64,000 nt of DNA from CAZLMG01 sp964560765 (GCA_964560765.1 CAZLMG010000009.1:62001-126000), one strand, 5' to 3'. Positions 51,031-61,184 are shown, numbered from the stretch's first letter. Notes: a model not told the origin generated them from the sequence alone. Translations and numbers: made by a program.

Positions 51031-53295
51031 ATGCAACAATTGAACGAGTTATTGCAAGATCTCAGCAACGAGCATCAGGATCTTTTCCGGCGACGACAAG
51101 CGATCCTACCCTTTGCCGCCTATCTGGATCGACTCCGACGCACTCCCGAGTCCATGTGTCGAAGCGCTGCCAAATACATGCTAGATGCTTTCGATTATTA
51201 CGGCATTCGCAATACAGTTGGTCGAACCGGGGCGTCGATGCGGCGCTTTAAACTGTTCGATCGCCCCACCGAAATGCATGGACCCATCGTCGGCGGTGAA
51301 ATCGTCCAAGACGAAATCTATAGCATCTTAAACGCCTTTGTTCGGCAGGGTCACTCGAATAAATTGATACTCTTGCACGGCCCGAACGGCTCCTCAAAGT
51401 CGACCACACTAGACAGCATCGCCGCCGCAATGGCCGCGTATAGCGAAACTGACGAAGGTGCCGTCTACCGGTTCAATTGGATCTTTCCCACAGAAAAGAG
51501 CGCCAACCCCAAGGCTACGGGCGAATCGGGGCCGATTGGCTTTGGCGGAATGTTGCAGCAGCCTACGGAAGCCCTGAATTCGTACGCACTCTTGGATGAG
51601 TCTAAGGTTGCATCGCGCATCTTTTCCGAATTCAAAGATAACCCTATCTATTTGCTGCCGATGCCTCAGCGCGAGTTGCTCTTGCGCCGCTGGATCAGTG
51701 AAAAGCAGGGCTGTCGCCCCGAAGACGTCGAACTACCACCGCACATGCTCTACAGTGGGCTGTCGAAAAAGAATCAGCTCATCATGGAAAATCTGCTGAC
51801 CGCCTACGAAGGCGATCTCAACAAAGTGCTGCGCCATATCCAAGTCGAGCGATTCTACTATTCAAAGCAGTATCGAGTTGGCGTCGCCACTGTGGAACCA
51901 CGCATGTCGGTGGATGCGGTCGAAAAGCAACTGACCATGGACAATAATATTCAGAATCTGCCTAGCATCCTACACAACATTCGCTTTCACGAGGCCTTTG
52001 GCCCATTGATTGAAGCGAACCGAGGCATGCTTGAGTTTTCCGACATGCTGAAGCGACCAATCGAGTCCTTCAAATATCTCCTGACGACTGTCGAGCAGGG
52101 AACTCTAGACCTGCCCTCTTCGACGGCGAATCTTGACATTGTGTTTTTTGGCACGACCAATGAAAAACATCTCGATGCCTTCAAGACTGTGCCCGATTTC
52201 CCATCCTTTCGCAGTCGATTTGAACTCATTACGGTGCCGTATCTACTGCGTCCATCCTTGGAGTGTAAGATTTACGAGGACGACGTTCGGGCTGTTAGCA
52301 AGGTGATCAAGGTCGCACCGCATGCGGTCCATTACCTGTGCACTTGGGCCGTGATGACTCGCCTGAAGCAGCCCGATCCCGAACAATACGAAAATCAATA
52401 TCGAGCACTCATCGCTAGACTGGACCCCCTGCGCAAGATTTGGCTGTATGAAGAGCGGACGATGCGACCGTTCTTCAAGCCCGGGGAGGAGTCGAAGCTC
52501 ATGGAACTTCGCAAGAAGATTGTGGGTGAGCATTCAGGCGTCGTCATTTATGAGGGCCGCTTTGGCGCGTCGCCACGGGAAGTGCGCGCCATGCTGCACC
52601 GAGCCGCGCAAGACCCAGCGCACAAGACCCTGACTCCCTTGGCCATCTTTGATGCTCTGCGCAAACTCATTCGCGATCGCACGGTCTATGAGTTTCTGCA
52701 ATTCGAACCTCGCGGCAAGTACCACGATGCGGCAGGGTTTATCAAAACTCTAGAAGAAGACTTTGCCGATGTGTTTGAGCACGAAGTCCTTTCCGCCATG
52801 ACACTGGTCGAAGAGGGGCAATATGCTGAGTTGTTGCAGCGTTATGTCGATAATGTTGTAGCTACTGTGAAGAAGGAGAGAATCTATAACTCGTCAACCA
52901 GTAGTTATGCCGAGCCGAATCATGCCCTGATGAAGGAAGTAGAAAGAATCATTGGTACCAATGGCGCACCAGAGCGGCACCGGGAAGGTCTTCTTGGCCG
53001 CATCGCCGCTTGGCAGATCGAACATCGAGGAGAAAAAGCCGAAGTCGGGGTTATCTTCCATGACATCTTGGGAAAAATTCAAGAGCACTATCACGAGGAA
53101 CGCAAAAAGTTCGTCGATCAGAATTTCATTGCCATGCTCAGCTTAGAAACGGATGAGGAACGGTCCATTAAGTCCGAAGATATCGAACTCGCAAAGAGTA
53201 CGTTCTCAGAGCTCGAACGCCGATTTGGCTATGACCGCATTAGCGCAAAGGAATGCGTCAAATTTCTGGTAAATATGCGCAAGAAGAAAACCTAA
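51031..53295 (+). CDS. prkA: PrkA family serine protein kinase
   Basis: 754 residues. An AAA-type domain has P-loop LLHGPNGSSKSTTLDSI (117-125; Ser replaces the usual Gly in GxGKS) and the arginine/sensor region FGTTNEKHLDAFKTVPDFPS. The C-terminal half (RTVYEFLQFEPRGKYHDAA and following) matches the PrkA C-terminal domain. PrkA/YeaG proteins are about 640 residues; this one is longer by about 110, mainly in the central part. In characterised relatives they act in nitrogen starvation and sporulation responses, and protease activity has been proposed. It shares a CTAA stop with the convergent HD gene. Confidence 0.88.
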   Translation: MQQLNELLQDLSNEHQDLFRRRQAILPFAAYLDRLRRTPESMCRSAAKYMLDAFDYYGIRNTVGRTGASMRRFKLFDRPTEMHGPIVGGEIVQDEIYSILNAFVRQGHSNKLILLHGPNGSSKSTTLDSIAAAMAAYSETDEGAVYRFNWIFPTEKSANPKATGESGPIGFGGMLQQPTEALNSYALLDESKVASRIFSEFKDNPIYLLPMPQRELLLRRWISEKQGCRPEDVELPPHMLYSGLSKKNQLIMENLLTAYEGDLNKVLRHIQVERFYYSKQYRVGVATVEPRMSVDAVEKQLTMDNNIQNLPSILHNIRFHEAFGPLIEANRGMLEFSDMLKRPIESFKYLLTTVEQGTLDLPSSTANLDIVFFGTTNEKHLDAFKTVPDFPSFRSRFELITVPYLLRPSLECKIYEDDVRAVSKVIKVAPHAVHYLCTWAVMTRLKQPDPEQYENQYRALIARLDPLRKIWLYEERTMRPFFKPGEESKLMELRKKIVGEHSGVVIYEGRFGASPREVRAMLHRAAQDPAHKTLTPLAIFDALRKLIRDRTVYEFLQFEPRGKYHDAAGFIKTLEEDFADVFEHEVLSAMTLVEEGQYAELLQRYVDNVVATVKKERIYNSSTSSYAEPNHALMKEVERIIGTNGAPERHREGLLGRIAAWQIEHRGEKAEVGVIFHDILGKIQEHYHEERKKFVDQNFIAMLSLETDEERSIKSEDIELAKSTFSELERRFGYDRISAKECVKFLVNMRKKKT

Positions 53296-54851
53296 GACAA
53301 GTCTCGCAATGTCTCAAGAATCTTCTGCTTCAAACGCCCAGCAATGGGCGCCCCCTGTTCATCTCGTTCACCGGTAACATAGAGGCGATGGATCGTAGTC
53401 GCGGCGTTGTTATTCACGACGGTGGTGAAATCCTCGATGGGAACTACGCGAGGAATCTGTCGTTCGTCCTTCTTAATCAGTCGCAAATAGTTCGAGCTCT
53501 TTTCATCCGCGAGGCGCGGCCGAAAGCGGGTCAAAGAGGTAGCGTTGGTGATATTTTCCCATTCAAAGCCTGCGTCTTCGATCACTTTTTTCGCTGACTG
53601 CAGACTGCGTTCGGCTTCTTGATCCTGGCCGGTAAACGATGTCTCAAAGACCCGCTTCCATATCCGGCGGTTATAGAGCAAGTTGCGTAGAAGCTTGTCA
53701 AACTCCGCTCTTTGGAACACGTCTTTAATCTGCGATCGTGCAGCTGCGGCTAAAGCATTCGACACGTTGCTCTCATCAAGATCGGTATAAGCATCCAGAT
53801 CAACGGGAAATCGCCAGCCGCCTAGCCTCTTCGCCAGGTTTTGCATCATCGCCTCGGCACCCATCCCGGTTTTATGAAAATACACCTGCAAATACATCGA
53901 GTGCCGCGCACGCAAATAATCCTCAAATGCCGCCAACCCCGAGTAGGTAATCGCCACATGCAGACTCTGATCCGTATCATCAAAATACATACACAGAGAG
54001 TCCATGATGCGGGACGTGTCAAACAGCCCATAGACAACGCCGCATTCACGCGAGTCACGGAGCAGGTAGTCCATACGATCGATGTCCAACTCACCACTGA
54101 TAAGTTCGTTAACTAGACGGTGAACACCATAGAGTAGCACCGGGGAAGTTGGCGCCGGCCGAATGCCAGGGGCAATCACTGAAACCACGTCGCGAGGATC
54201 TACTTGCAATCGCAGATGCGGATACTGACGATAGGTTTCGGTGAGCAGCTTATCGATCAATAACATCGAGAAAACTTCATGACGCACATGGACGACTGCC
54301 GGGTCCTTGCCTTGAGCAACCAGCTTTTCGCAATACTGCCGGACGTAATCGCCGAGGTAATCCGGCATCGTCCCCGCACTACGCTCCATCTCCGCCCAAC
54401 TTGGCAGGAAGCGCTCGCCAGAATGAGAAAATGGGGGATGCCCGACGTCGTGCAACAGAGCTGCGAGACGCACCAACTGCAAGTTGTATTCTGAATCGAA
54501 GACATTATCTAATAGCGGAAAGGTTGGTGCTACGGCACCATGACGAACCGCCCCATGTCGCTGTCGCTCCTGCATTGCAAAGTCCGGATAACGGGATAGT
54601 TGCTGTGAAAGGCGCCGCTGGTTGGTTGCCAACTTGTGCCAAGCTACGCCCGCAAGATGCATCACACCCAATGAGTGCTCAAAGCGGCTGTGAGATGCGC
54701 CCGGAAACACATAGCTCAGAAACGCTAGTTGCTTGATCCGTCGAAGACGCTGGACAACCGGGTGTTCGAGCACGGCGTCTTCGAGAGCTGTGACATCAAT
54801 CGTACCGTGGACGTTATCGCGAATGCGCCGAACAATTTCCAGATTCACCAT
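53292..54851 (-). CDS. HD-domain phosphohydrolase (dGTPase/SAMHD1-like)
   Basis: 519 residues from the ATG at 54849-54851; 15 further codons upstream lie before the ribosome site AGAGGG. Early VHGTIDVT and ALEDAVLEHPVVQRLRRIKQLA, SRFEHSLGVMHLAG (His ligand), ALLHDVGHPPFSHSGE (the HD pair) and GELDIDRMDYLLRDS (the final Asp) mark the SAMHD1/dGTPase-like HD superfamily. Substrate probably (d)NTP or similar, but not determinable. It ends in the same CTAA as prkA. Confidence 0.88.
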   Translation of the reverse strand: MVNLEIVRRIRDNVHGTIDVTALEDAVLEHPVVQRLRRIKQLAFLSYVFPGASHSRFEHSLGVMHLAGVAWHKLATNQRRLSQQLSRYPDFAMQERQRHGAVRHGAVAPTFPLLDNVFDSEYNLQLVRLAALLHDVGHPPFSHSGERFLPSWAEMERSAGTMPDYLGDYVRQYCEKLVAQGKDPAVVHVRHEVFSMLLIDKLLTETYRQYPHLRLQVDPRDVVSVIAPGIRPAPTSPVLLYGVHRLVNELISGELDIDRMDYLLRDSRECGVVYGLFDTSRIMDSLCMYFDDTDQSLHVAITYSGLAAFEDYLRARHSMYLQVYFHKTGMGAEAMMQNLAKRLGGWRFPVDLDAYTDLDESNVSNALAAAARSQIKDVFQRAEFDKLLRNLLYNRRIWKRVFETSFTGQDQEAERSLQSAKKVIEDAGFEWENITNATSLTRFRPRLADEKSSNYLRLIKKDERQIPRVVPIEDFTTVVNNNAATTIHRLYVTGERDEQGAPIAGRLKQKILETLRDLS

Positions 54852-55008
54852 GAATCGCCCTCTGCCACAAATACAGGTTAAAACCGGGTCGGCCACGCTA
54901 CCATAAGGGGTCTCGGCAGGCTACCCAGCATTACCCGCGACAATTGCCTGGTCGGCTGCTATGATCGGCCCCGCACGTCGTACTATTCTTTTGCAATTCA
55001 GGGATGTT

Positions 55009-56076
55009 ATGAATGTAATCAGCAAACGTTGGCTGACTCAAACTGGCACGCGGCTGTTGCGGCTCTTGCCAGCCGAAACCGCCCATCATTGGGGCATGCG
55101 CCTGCTACAAAACAAACAGCTGCGCTCCCTCACAACGCCTTCGCTCCATTACCTGAAAGCCGGAATGCGCATGCGCGTACCTGGTGTTGGCCATTTGCCA
55201 CATCCGATTGGGCTTGCGGCTGGCTTCGACAAGAACGCTCTGGCGCCGCATGGATTGGCTCGACTTGGATTCTCTTTCTTGGAGCTTGGGGCTGTAACTC
55301 CACTGCCCCAGCCCGGCAATCCTAAGCCTCGAGTTTTTCGACAACCCGAGCAGCACTCGCTGATCAACCGCATGGGCTTCAATAGCGATGGCGTCGCCAC
55401 GGTGAGTAAGCGCCTAACTAAACTTCGCTGGGATCAAGAGCAAACGCCCCTTGGCATCAACATTGGCAAGAACAAGACCACAAAGGATGATGCTGCGTTA
55501 GATGATTTCTTGCAAGTGCTGGAACAGGTGCGGAACCTGGTGCGGTTTGCCGTACTCAACATCTCATCACCCAATACACCCGGCTTGCGCAGCTTAGCGA
55601 CTCCGGAGTTTCTGCAAAACGTAGCCATGCGCGCCAACGACCTATTGCCGAAGCTGTGGATTAAGCTCGATCCTGACCTGAACCGCCGCGATTTTCAGAA
55701 CCTAGTCGCCGCAGCCGGTAAATTAGGATTCCAGGGCCTGATCTTGACGAATACACATCGCGTCACTTGGCCAGAGGTTGGTGGTCAAAGCGGGGCACCG
55801 TTGGCTGTATTAGCGGCTTCTCGCCTGGAGTGGGCCTGGGAAGTCCATCAAGGAAGTCTGCCAATGATTGCTTCCGGTGGCATCATGAGCGGCCTGGATA
55901 TCATAGAACGCATCCTGCGCGGCGCATCTGCGGTACAAATCTATTCAGCTCTGGTCTATCGGGGGCCTTGGGTCGTTGCCGACCTCTTGCAGGAACTGTA
56001 TGCAGAAATGCAACTGCGCGGTATCGAGTGTCTCGAAGACTTGAAGGGTCAGTACTACGAAACCAGTAAACGCTAA
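55009..56076 (+). CDS. pyrD: Dihydroorotate dehydrogenase (quinone), class 2
   Basis: 355 residues from the ATG at 55009 (GGGA upstream); 16 codons before it have no matching feature. GLAAGFDKNALAPHGLARLG, LELGAVTPLPQPGNPKPR, FRQPEQHSLINRMGFNS, and NISSPNTPGLRSL with the catalytic Ser of class 2 enzymes. The extended N-terminal helix segment is the membrane-binding, quinone-accepting part. Oxidises dihydroorotate to orotate in pyrimidine synthesis, passing electrons to the quinone pool. Shares CTAA with the convergent response regulator. Confidence 0.95.
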   Translation: MNVISKRWLTQTGTRLLRLLPAETAHHWGMRLLQNKQLRSLTTPSLHYLKAGMRMRVPGVGHLPHPIGLAAGFDKNALAPHGLARLGFSFLELGAVTPLPQPGNPKPRVFRQPEQHSLINRMGFNSDGVATVSKRLTKLRWDQEQTPLGINIGKNKTTKDDAALDDFLQVLEQVRNLVRFAVLNISSPNTPGLRSLATPEFLQNVAMRANDLLPKLWIKLDPDLNRRDFQNLVAAAGKLGFQGLILTNTHRVTWPEVGGQSGAPLAVLAASRLEWAWEVHQGSLPMIASGGIMSGLDIIERILRGASAVQIYSALVYRGPWVVADLLQELYAEMQLRGIECLEDLKGQYYETSKR

Positions 56077-56453
56077 GCGGCTGGCTCCAAAACTTTGCGT
56101 ACGCGCGAGACTAATTCCTTGGGATGGAATGGCTTACGGATGTAATCTTTGGCCCCGAGCTTGACGCCCTGGATCACCACGTTTTCTTGAGCTAATGCGG
56201 TAAGTAAGACGACGGGAATGGACTTAGTTTGAGCGGTCGACTTCATAACTCGCAGCACTTGTAGACCGTCAATTCCCGGCATCAGGATATCCAAAAGCAC
56301 CAAGTCCGGAATCTTCTCGCCATTCACTTTTTGCAATGCTTGCTCACCGGTATCGGCAGTGACCACGTCAAAGCCGGCCTTTTCCAAGACCATCTTGATG
56401 AGGCGCTGAATGTGGGTTTCATCTTCTACAACCAGCACCAAAGGCTTGCTCAT
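56073..56453 (-). CDS. Single-domain response regulator
   Basis: 126 residues from the ATG at 56451-56453 with a perfect AAGGAGG five bases upstream; the frame upstream to 56501 is not used. CheY-like receiver: acidic pair E10/D11, phosphorylated D55 (LVLLDILMPG), LLTA Thr and the KP Lys (YIRKPFHP). No output domain. It starts 25 bases after the histidine kinase stop, so the kinase and regulator form a pair. Confidence 0.92.
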   Translation of the reverse strand: MSKPLVLVVEDETHIQRLIKMVLEKAGFDVVTADTGEQALQKVNGEKIPDLVLLDILMPGIDGLQVLRVMKSTAQTKSIPVVLLTALAQENVVIQGVKLGAKDYIRKPFHPKELVSRVRKVLEPAA

Positions 56454-56478
56454 GCGTTCCTCCTTGGAACACTCGCGA

Positions 56479-57693
56479 TCATGCGCGTCGTTTCCGATCA
56501 CGTACCTGACCCAGTTCGATTTTGGATTGTTCCGAGATCGGCCAAATAAAACGAAACAATCCCCGCTGACTTTGGTGTCGTACGTATGTCAAACGGGCGA
56601 GATGGCGCTCAGCGATCTGTCGCGCTACGAAAAGCCCTAAGCCAAGTCCGCGACGTCGAGACGGACGCGAGGATCGCACAGGATGCCGGTAAAACCTGAG
56701 GAAAATGAGTTCCTCCGAACCCACGGGCACACCCTTGCCTTCGTCGAGAATATCAATCACCAATGATTCATCAAGTCCGTACGCATTTACCTGGACAACG
56801 CCAGAACCTCCATGCTCGATTGCATTCTGAATCACTTCGGAAATCGCTCTCTCAACGAGCGACTTGCGCCCTTCGATCACGAGATCCAAATCACTCTGCC
56901 AATGCAGCCGAATAACAGACTTAGCAGCATCACCTGAACCCGAGTGTGTTTCACCAATAATTCGCTCGAGGAGAGCGTGCATAGGTATGGGTTCCAATGG
57001 CTGGCCACCCTGTTCGACAGAAAACGATGTATGCAACGCCACTTTCAACTTCTCCATGGCGCGTAACGCATTCGCGGCTTGCTGCAAGATGACTTGCGCA
57101 CACTCTGCCGCTGACTCTGAAGTTAGCTCTCCATCCGCAAGCAACGTTGAGTACCCAGCAATCGAACTGAGTGGCGTGCGAAGTTCGTGATCAATCAACG
57201 ACTGAAAGTCTGCACCGACGCGTGAGTTGAGCTCCTGTAATGCGGATTCGGTGACAAAGTGATCGAGATCACTATTTTCGATCCATGTTGAGAGTCTGCG
57301 TCCAAGGGCCTCCATGGGACCGCTGAGTTGTCCGGTGGCATGCCGGCCGCGAAACTTCGGCTGAACAAAGAAAGCGAGTTGAACAGGAGACATGGCCTGC
57401 TCGGGGTAATACACATACACATTCACCGGCCAAAGCTTGCGCTGCTCGCCTTGAAAGGCCGGGCGAAACCAACCCAGTGGTGGTGAATGCTGCGTCCGCC
57501 CAGAAAAATATGCATCCGTCCATTGCGCCGTAGCCGGCCATTGGATGTTTTCTGAATCCATGTCTAAGACAAGATTCAATCGGCCGCCTTCGATACGATA
57601 GCAGGCGCCAGCGATATAACCCAAACTGCGCAAGAATCGCGAAAAGACGTCGCGATCTAGGCCGTTTAAAGCATGCAGTGCTGACAGTTCCAT
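56479..57693 (-). CDS. Sensor histidine kinase
   Basis: 404 residues. N-terminal 150 residues form an unknown sensory domain without a membrane segment, so it is probably soluble. The DHp domain has LIDHELRTPLSSIAGYSTLL (phospho-acceptor H169), and the HATPase domain has IQNAIEHGG (N box), DILDEGKGVP (G1) and GLGLGLFVARQIAE (G2). It probably phosphorylates the adjacent single-domain regulator. Confidence 0.92.
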   Translation of the reverse strand: MELSALHALNGLDRDVFSRFLRSLGYIAGACYRIEGGRLNLVLDMDSENIQWPATAQWTDAYFSGRTQHSPPLGWFRPAFQGEQRKLWPVNVYVYYPEQAMSPVQLAFFVQPKFRGRHATGQLSGPMEALGRRLSTWIENSDLDHFVTESALQELNSRVGADFQSLIDHELRTPLSSIAGYSTLLADGELTSESAAECAQVILQQAANALRAMEKLKVALHTSFSVEQGGQPLEPIPMHALLERIIGETHSGSGDAAKSVIRLHWQSDLDLVIEGRKSLVERAISEVIQNAIEHGGSGVVQVNAYGLDESLVIDILDEGKGVPVGSEELIFLRFYRHPVRSSRPSRRRGLGLGLFVARQIAERHLARLTYVRHQSQRGLFRFIWPISEQSKIELGQVRDRKRRA

Positions 57694-57863
57694 GGGCGGT
57701 AGACTCCAGGGGACAAGCCCTATGTTCAGACTATCGGAGCTGCGACTCGGAACCTGAGTTAGATTTGATCATTCGACTTAACCAGCAGACTTTACATAAC
57801 AATTTAATCATAATTCGCCAGCTTCTAGATGCGGCGCTGTTAGCTGGCAGACGCACTTTCAGC

Positions 57864-57869
57864 TATAAT
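57864..57869 (+). promoter_or_regulatory. -10 box TATAAT before the SMC-like gene
   Basis: Perfect TATAAT followed by GAG, about 80 bases before the chosen start. The -35 region is weak (TTAGCT, spacing 18). Confidence 0.4.
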
Positions 57870-57949
57870 GAGACGTAAGACATCATCACAATTCAAAATC
57901 CCGCTTATCGATACTTTCGGTTTGATTCACTCGAATGAAGGGGTGGAAC

Positions 57950-60217
57950 GTGTATCTGAATGCAATTCGCTATCGCGTTAATCAAGAGTCGGAACCGACA
58001 ACATGGAGATTTCACCATGGATCGGGAACTCTACATAACGTGATCTGCGTTGGCCACGACCGACCGCACCTTATCGCGATTCAATCCGCATTAGTCTATG
58101 CCTTGACCGGCCGTGGCGACAACAAAACCGCCGAAGCCGCGCTGCATTTGTCAGATGCCGCAGGTGATGCATGGATCATCGAGCGCACAGCCCAACGCAC
58201 CCGCTACATGCGCAACGGCAAGCCCCTAACCGATGAACAATCCCAGCAATCATTGCTAAACGCCATCCTTGATTCGGACATCGTGTCGGTGGAGAACAGT
58301 GCCAACATCTCTCCGATTAAGTGCTTGGAAGTTCGTACCGAGGGCGAGAATCTGATGGCTGCGACGGCTTCCGACGATCGAGCTAACCGCGATCGGATGC
58401 AGGCGATCAACGAAGAGCTACGCAGCAAACTTGCGGACGATCTCACTCGCGTTTTTGGGCAGAAAGCGTTCAGCAACCCCAAGACTGTCATCAATCTGAC
58501 CCGCCGCATCGAACCTATTGCCGCGCAGCTGACACAACTCCTCCGATTACGCAAAGACCTGACCGCAAATTTCCAGGGCGAACTTCCAGTCGACAACAAA
58601 CACATTCCGCTACTGAAGGATCAACTTGCGCTGCTCGACAAATTGCAGCAGGTAGCCGAACCACTTCTCGATCCCGCTAATGCGCCGGCGCAGGTCCGCG
58701 ACCGAATCAGCAAGATTGACTCTCAGATTGCCGAGCTTTGCCGCGCCTGTGGCATCAAATCGGCGCAAGAGCTTCCTGAGACTGTGCCGTGGCCAAAGCT
58801 GATCGAAATTCGCGGCCGCGTAGCGTTCTATGACAAATTGACCGAGCTATCTGATAAGGCCGCATCGCTATCCAAGGACCGCGTTGGCAAAATATTCGAA
58901 AGTTACGTCGACCACCTTTCCGAGCTGCTGGAAAGCAAATCGCAAATTACTAGCGAACTTGAAAGCTGCCTCAGTTCATTACAGCTGGAAATGCAGATAT
59001 TTGAAAAGTCAAAGGAGACTCGCGTCAAAAAAACTCTCGATGCAGTGGGTTCATTCTTGCGACCGGAGTTGAAATCGCAGCAAACCAGCATGGAAGCCAC
59101 GCATACCGGCCGACTGGAAAAGGCAAGAATGGCGGTCGACTTTGCTTTAGCAAAACTCGGCGAACTTGACAGCGAGCTTGGCAAATCACGTGAGCAGTTT
59201 GCTGCTCACGAAGCCAGTATGCATGAACGCCATGGAAAGCTGCGGGACGAGTTTTCTAGACTCTTAGAGCAATGGCGCGGCCTGGCTAAGGCGAATGGAC
59301 TCCCTGAGAATCTAGAACTTTCTGGGGTCATGAAACTATCCATTCGCCATCAGCAGCTCATTTACCTGGGGCACAAGCGAGAGGAATTGACCCGCCAGCT
59401 AGAGGCACGCCGTAGCCAACTGCAGAGCGTCGAAGAGTTGGTGTATAAGTGGCGCACTATGACTGGCAGCCACAAGTCAGATCGCATCAACAATGAAGTC
59501 ATTCTTCTCGCGGAAGCGCAAGGCATGCTGCGTTATCGCAATTCCAAGTCTGAGCAACTGCAGAAACTACTCAGCGATGCTGAACAATCCAAGGTCCAGC
59601 ACATGCTAACCATCGAGCTCGACAATCGCATCCGTGACGCTCAAGAAAAATGGCATGAGGCCTTTCACGCGTTGCAGATTCCTACTTTGTCGGTTAGCGA
59701 CCGAAACTGGCCCACTTTCTTTGAAAAGGCGCACACAATTCAGGCTCTGAGTGAAATCTTGCATGAAGCACGCAAGCCGTTCACCGGCGCCCAAATCTTC
59801 AGCTCGGCAGCCAGCGATACGCCCATCACCCTATATCTTTGGAAAACTGACGGCTTGTCAAACAAGCATCGCATTGACGTCATGCAGGCTCTGGAGACAA
59901 GTCCTCCGACGACGTTGCAACTGCACTTAGTCAGCGATACGGCTCTTGCAGAAATGCTACAGAAGCTGGGCGCCGGTCGAGTTGAGCTTGCGCCGGCACG
60001 CCAAACAGGGGGAGCTGGCACCCGAGTCGTTGCGAGCCCTCAGCAAAACATAGCAACCGACGCGAAGCCGTCTGAACGCACGCTGACGACGTCAGAAAAC
60101 ATGAAACGCGCTACCGCGCAGACTAATTCCAATTTAGCGCACACTCCCATGCTGTCGGACAAGGCAAAGGCGGTTATGCAGCTGCTAGGTGGTGCCAGGC
60201 GCCCAGGTAGCCGCTAG
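57950..60217 (+). CDS. SMC/Rad50-like coiled-coil protein with apparently lost ATP site
   Basis: 755 residues from the GTG at 57950, chosen because AAGGGG lies six bases before it; an ATG five codons upstream (57935) is also in frame. The first 130 residues resemble the N-lobe of SMC/SbcC/YhaN ATPases: a strand-rich start YLNAIRYRV, then NVICVGHDRPHLIAIQSALV where the Walker A loop (NxxxGPNGxGKSTLL) would be, followed by YALTGR and an ERTAQRTRYMRNG segment. The Gly-Lys-Ser/Thr is absent. Residues about 145-640 are mostly long helices with coiled-coil character, with one CRAC (CxxC) at about 264-267. No Walker B or ABC signature is visible in the C-terminal part. Function unknown. Confidence 0.55.
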   Translation: MYLNAIRYRVNQESEPTTWRFHHGSGTLHNVICVGHDRPHLIAIQSALVYALTGRGDNKTAEAALHLSDAAGDAWIIERTAQRTRYMRNGKPLTDEQSQQSLLNAILDSDIVSVENSANISPIKCLEVRTEGENLMAATASDDRANRDRMQAINEELRSKLADDLTRVFGQKAFSNPKTVINLTRRIEPIAAQLTQLLRLRKDLTANFQGELPVDNKHIPLLKDQLALLDKLQQVAEPLLDPANAPAQVRDRISKIDSQIAELCRACGIKSAQELPETVPWPKLIEIRGRVAFYDKLTELSDKAASLSKDRVGKIFESYVDHLSELLESKSQITSELESCLSSLQLEMQIFEKSKETRVKKTLDAVGSFLRPELKSQQTSMEATHTGRLEKARMAVDFALAKLGELDSELGKSREQFAAHEASMHERHGKLRDEFSRLLEQWRGLAKANGLPENLELSGVMKLSIRHQQLIYLGHKREELTRQLEARRSQLQSVEELVYKWRTMTGSHKSDRINNEVILLAEAQGMLRYRNSKSEQLQKLLSDAEQSKVQHMLTIELDNRIRDAQEKWHEAFHALQIPTLSVSDRNWPTFFEKAHTIQALSEILHEARKPFTGAQIFSSAASDTPITLYLWKTDGLSNKHRIDVMQALETSPPTTLQLHLVSDTALAEMLQKLGAGRVELAPARQTGGAGTRVVASPQQNIATDAKPSERTLTTSENMKRATAQTNSNLAHTPMLSDKAKAVMQLLGGARRPGSR

Positions 60218-60257
60218 GCACGTCGCTGTCTCTGGTGGCAAAATTCAGAATTTGAAA

Positions 60258-61184
60258 TTATTTGGATTCTGGCGTCTCGCGCACGGCATTGACTGAGGAG
60301 TGTCTCTCCTCTGGCAACATCGACAGGGCAAAGAGCTGTGAATTGAACTGGTAGACTGCCAGTTGATCATCCGTATTCTCAGCCTCTAACTTCAATATTT
60401 CAGCGCATAATTCCCGGATTCTCTTCTTCACCAACTCGAATCCCCGCGCACCGACGGTAAACGTCACCGCATTTAGATCCCGCTGCTGGCTCGGCACCCT
60501 GGTGATCGACTCTTTGGCAACCTCTAGCATCTTTTGGTGAAACCTGACAGCCGACATCCTCTGCACAGCCCGGCCCGGCATGATATCCTGCGGTGCCAAC
60601 ACCCAGTCCCGGCCGTCGACAGCTTCTTCAATTAAGCCCAAATCGCGCAACAACTGGAAACTCTCGGCGATTTTCTTCGGCAAAATCTTATTGTAGAGAT
60701 GCCGATTGATCCAATCCGGTGACGCAGAAAAATCAGGAAGTCTTATCAGTTCACGCAACACGGGATGATGCCACTCAGAGAAGTATTCCAGAGTCTGCTG
60801 GTCCCGCGATGTCGGCAAGGCTGCATTCTTCAGCTCAACCATCTTTTGAAAAAGGCTTTCGCGCTTGTTGGGATCGCGCGCGCTGCCGTATCGAACCATC
60901 GTCAAGAAATACTGCCGCTTGATGCCGGTAATACCAGCATGTTTGCAGATGCGCTTCGCTGCCGCCTCGCTAATGGCACGGCGACCGGTCAGAAACATCC
61001 AAACCACATTGGTTCGATTGAAGCCTAGTACCTCAGCAAAATCCAGATAGGTGCAGCCAGCATCCTCTTGCTTTAATCGTTGATACAACGCTGCCAAATA
61101 GTCGCGATAACCATAAAAATCCAACAGGGACGTCTGCTCGATCGCGACTTTGAGGCACCTTTTGTCCACCGCTTTCCACCTCAT
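60258..61184 (-). CDS. TIGR02147/DUF4423 family regulator (second copy)
   Basis: 308 residues from the ATG at 61182-61184 (GGGAG eight bases upstream); an in-frame ATG five codons earlier (61199) lacks a ribosome site. Typical TIGR02147 layout: FYGYRDYLAALYQRLKQEDA at the start, helix-turn-helix-like FAEVLGFNRTNVVWMFLTG, then YFLTMVRYGSARDPNKRESL and a DUF4423 C-terminal half. It is divergent from two exported-protein genes, like the first copy at 31449. Confidence 0.82.
   Translation of the reverse strand: MRWKAVDKRCLKVAIEQTSLLDFYGYRDYLAALYQRLKQEDAGCTYLDFAEVLGFNRTNVVWMFLTGRRAISEAAAKRICKHAGITGIKRQYFLTMVRYGSARDPNKRESLFQKMVELKNAALPTSRDQQTLEYFSEWHHPVLRELIRLPDFSASPDWINRHLYNKILPKKIAESFQLLRDLGLIEEAVDGRDWVLAPQDIMPGRAVQRMSAVRFHQKMLEVAKESITRVPSQQRDLNAVTFTVGARGFELVKKRIRELCAEILKLEAENTDDQLAVYQFNSQLFALSMLPEERHSSVNAVRETPESK

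Noticed and set aside
58742..58753. CxxC (CRAC) of the SMC-like protein as a Rad50-type zinc hook
   Set aside because: It is far from the midpoint of the coiled coil and is not flanked by symmetric helices, so a hook is unlikely.
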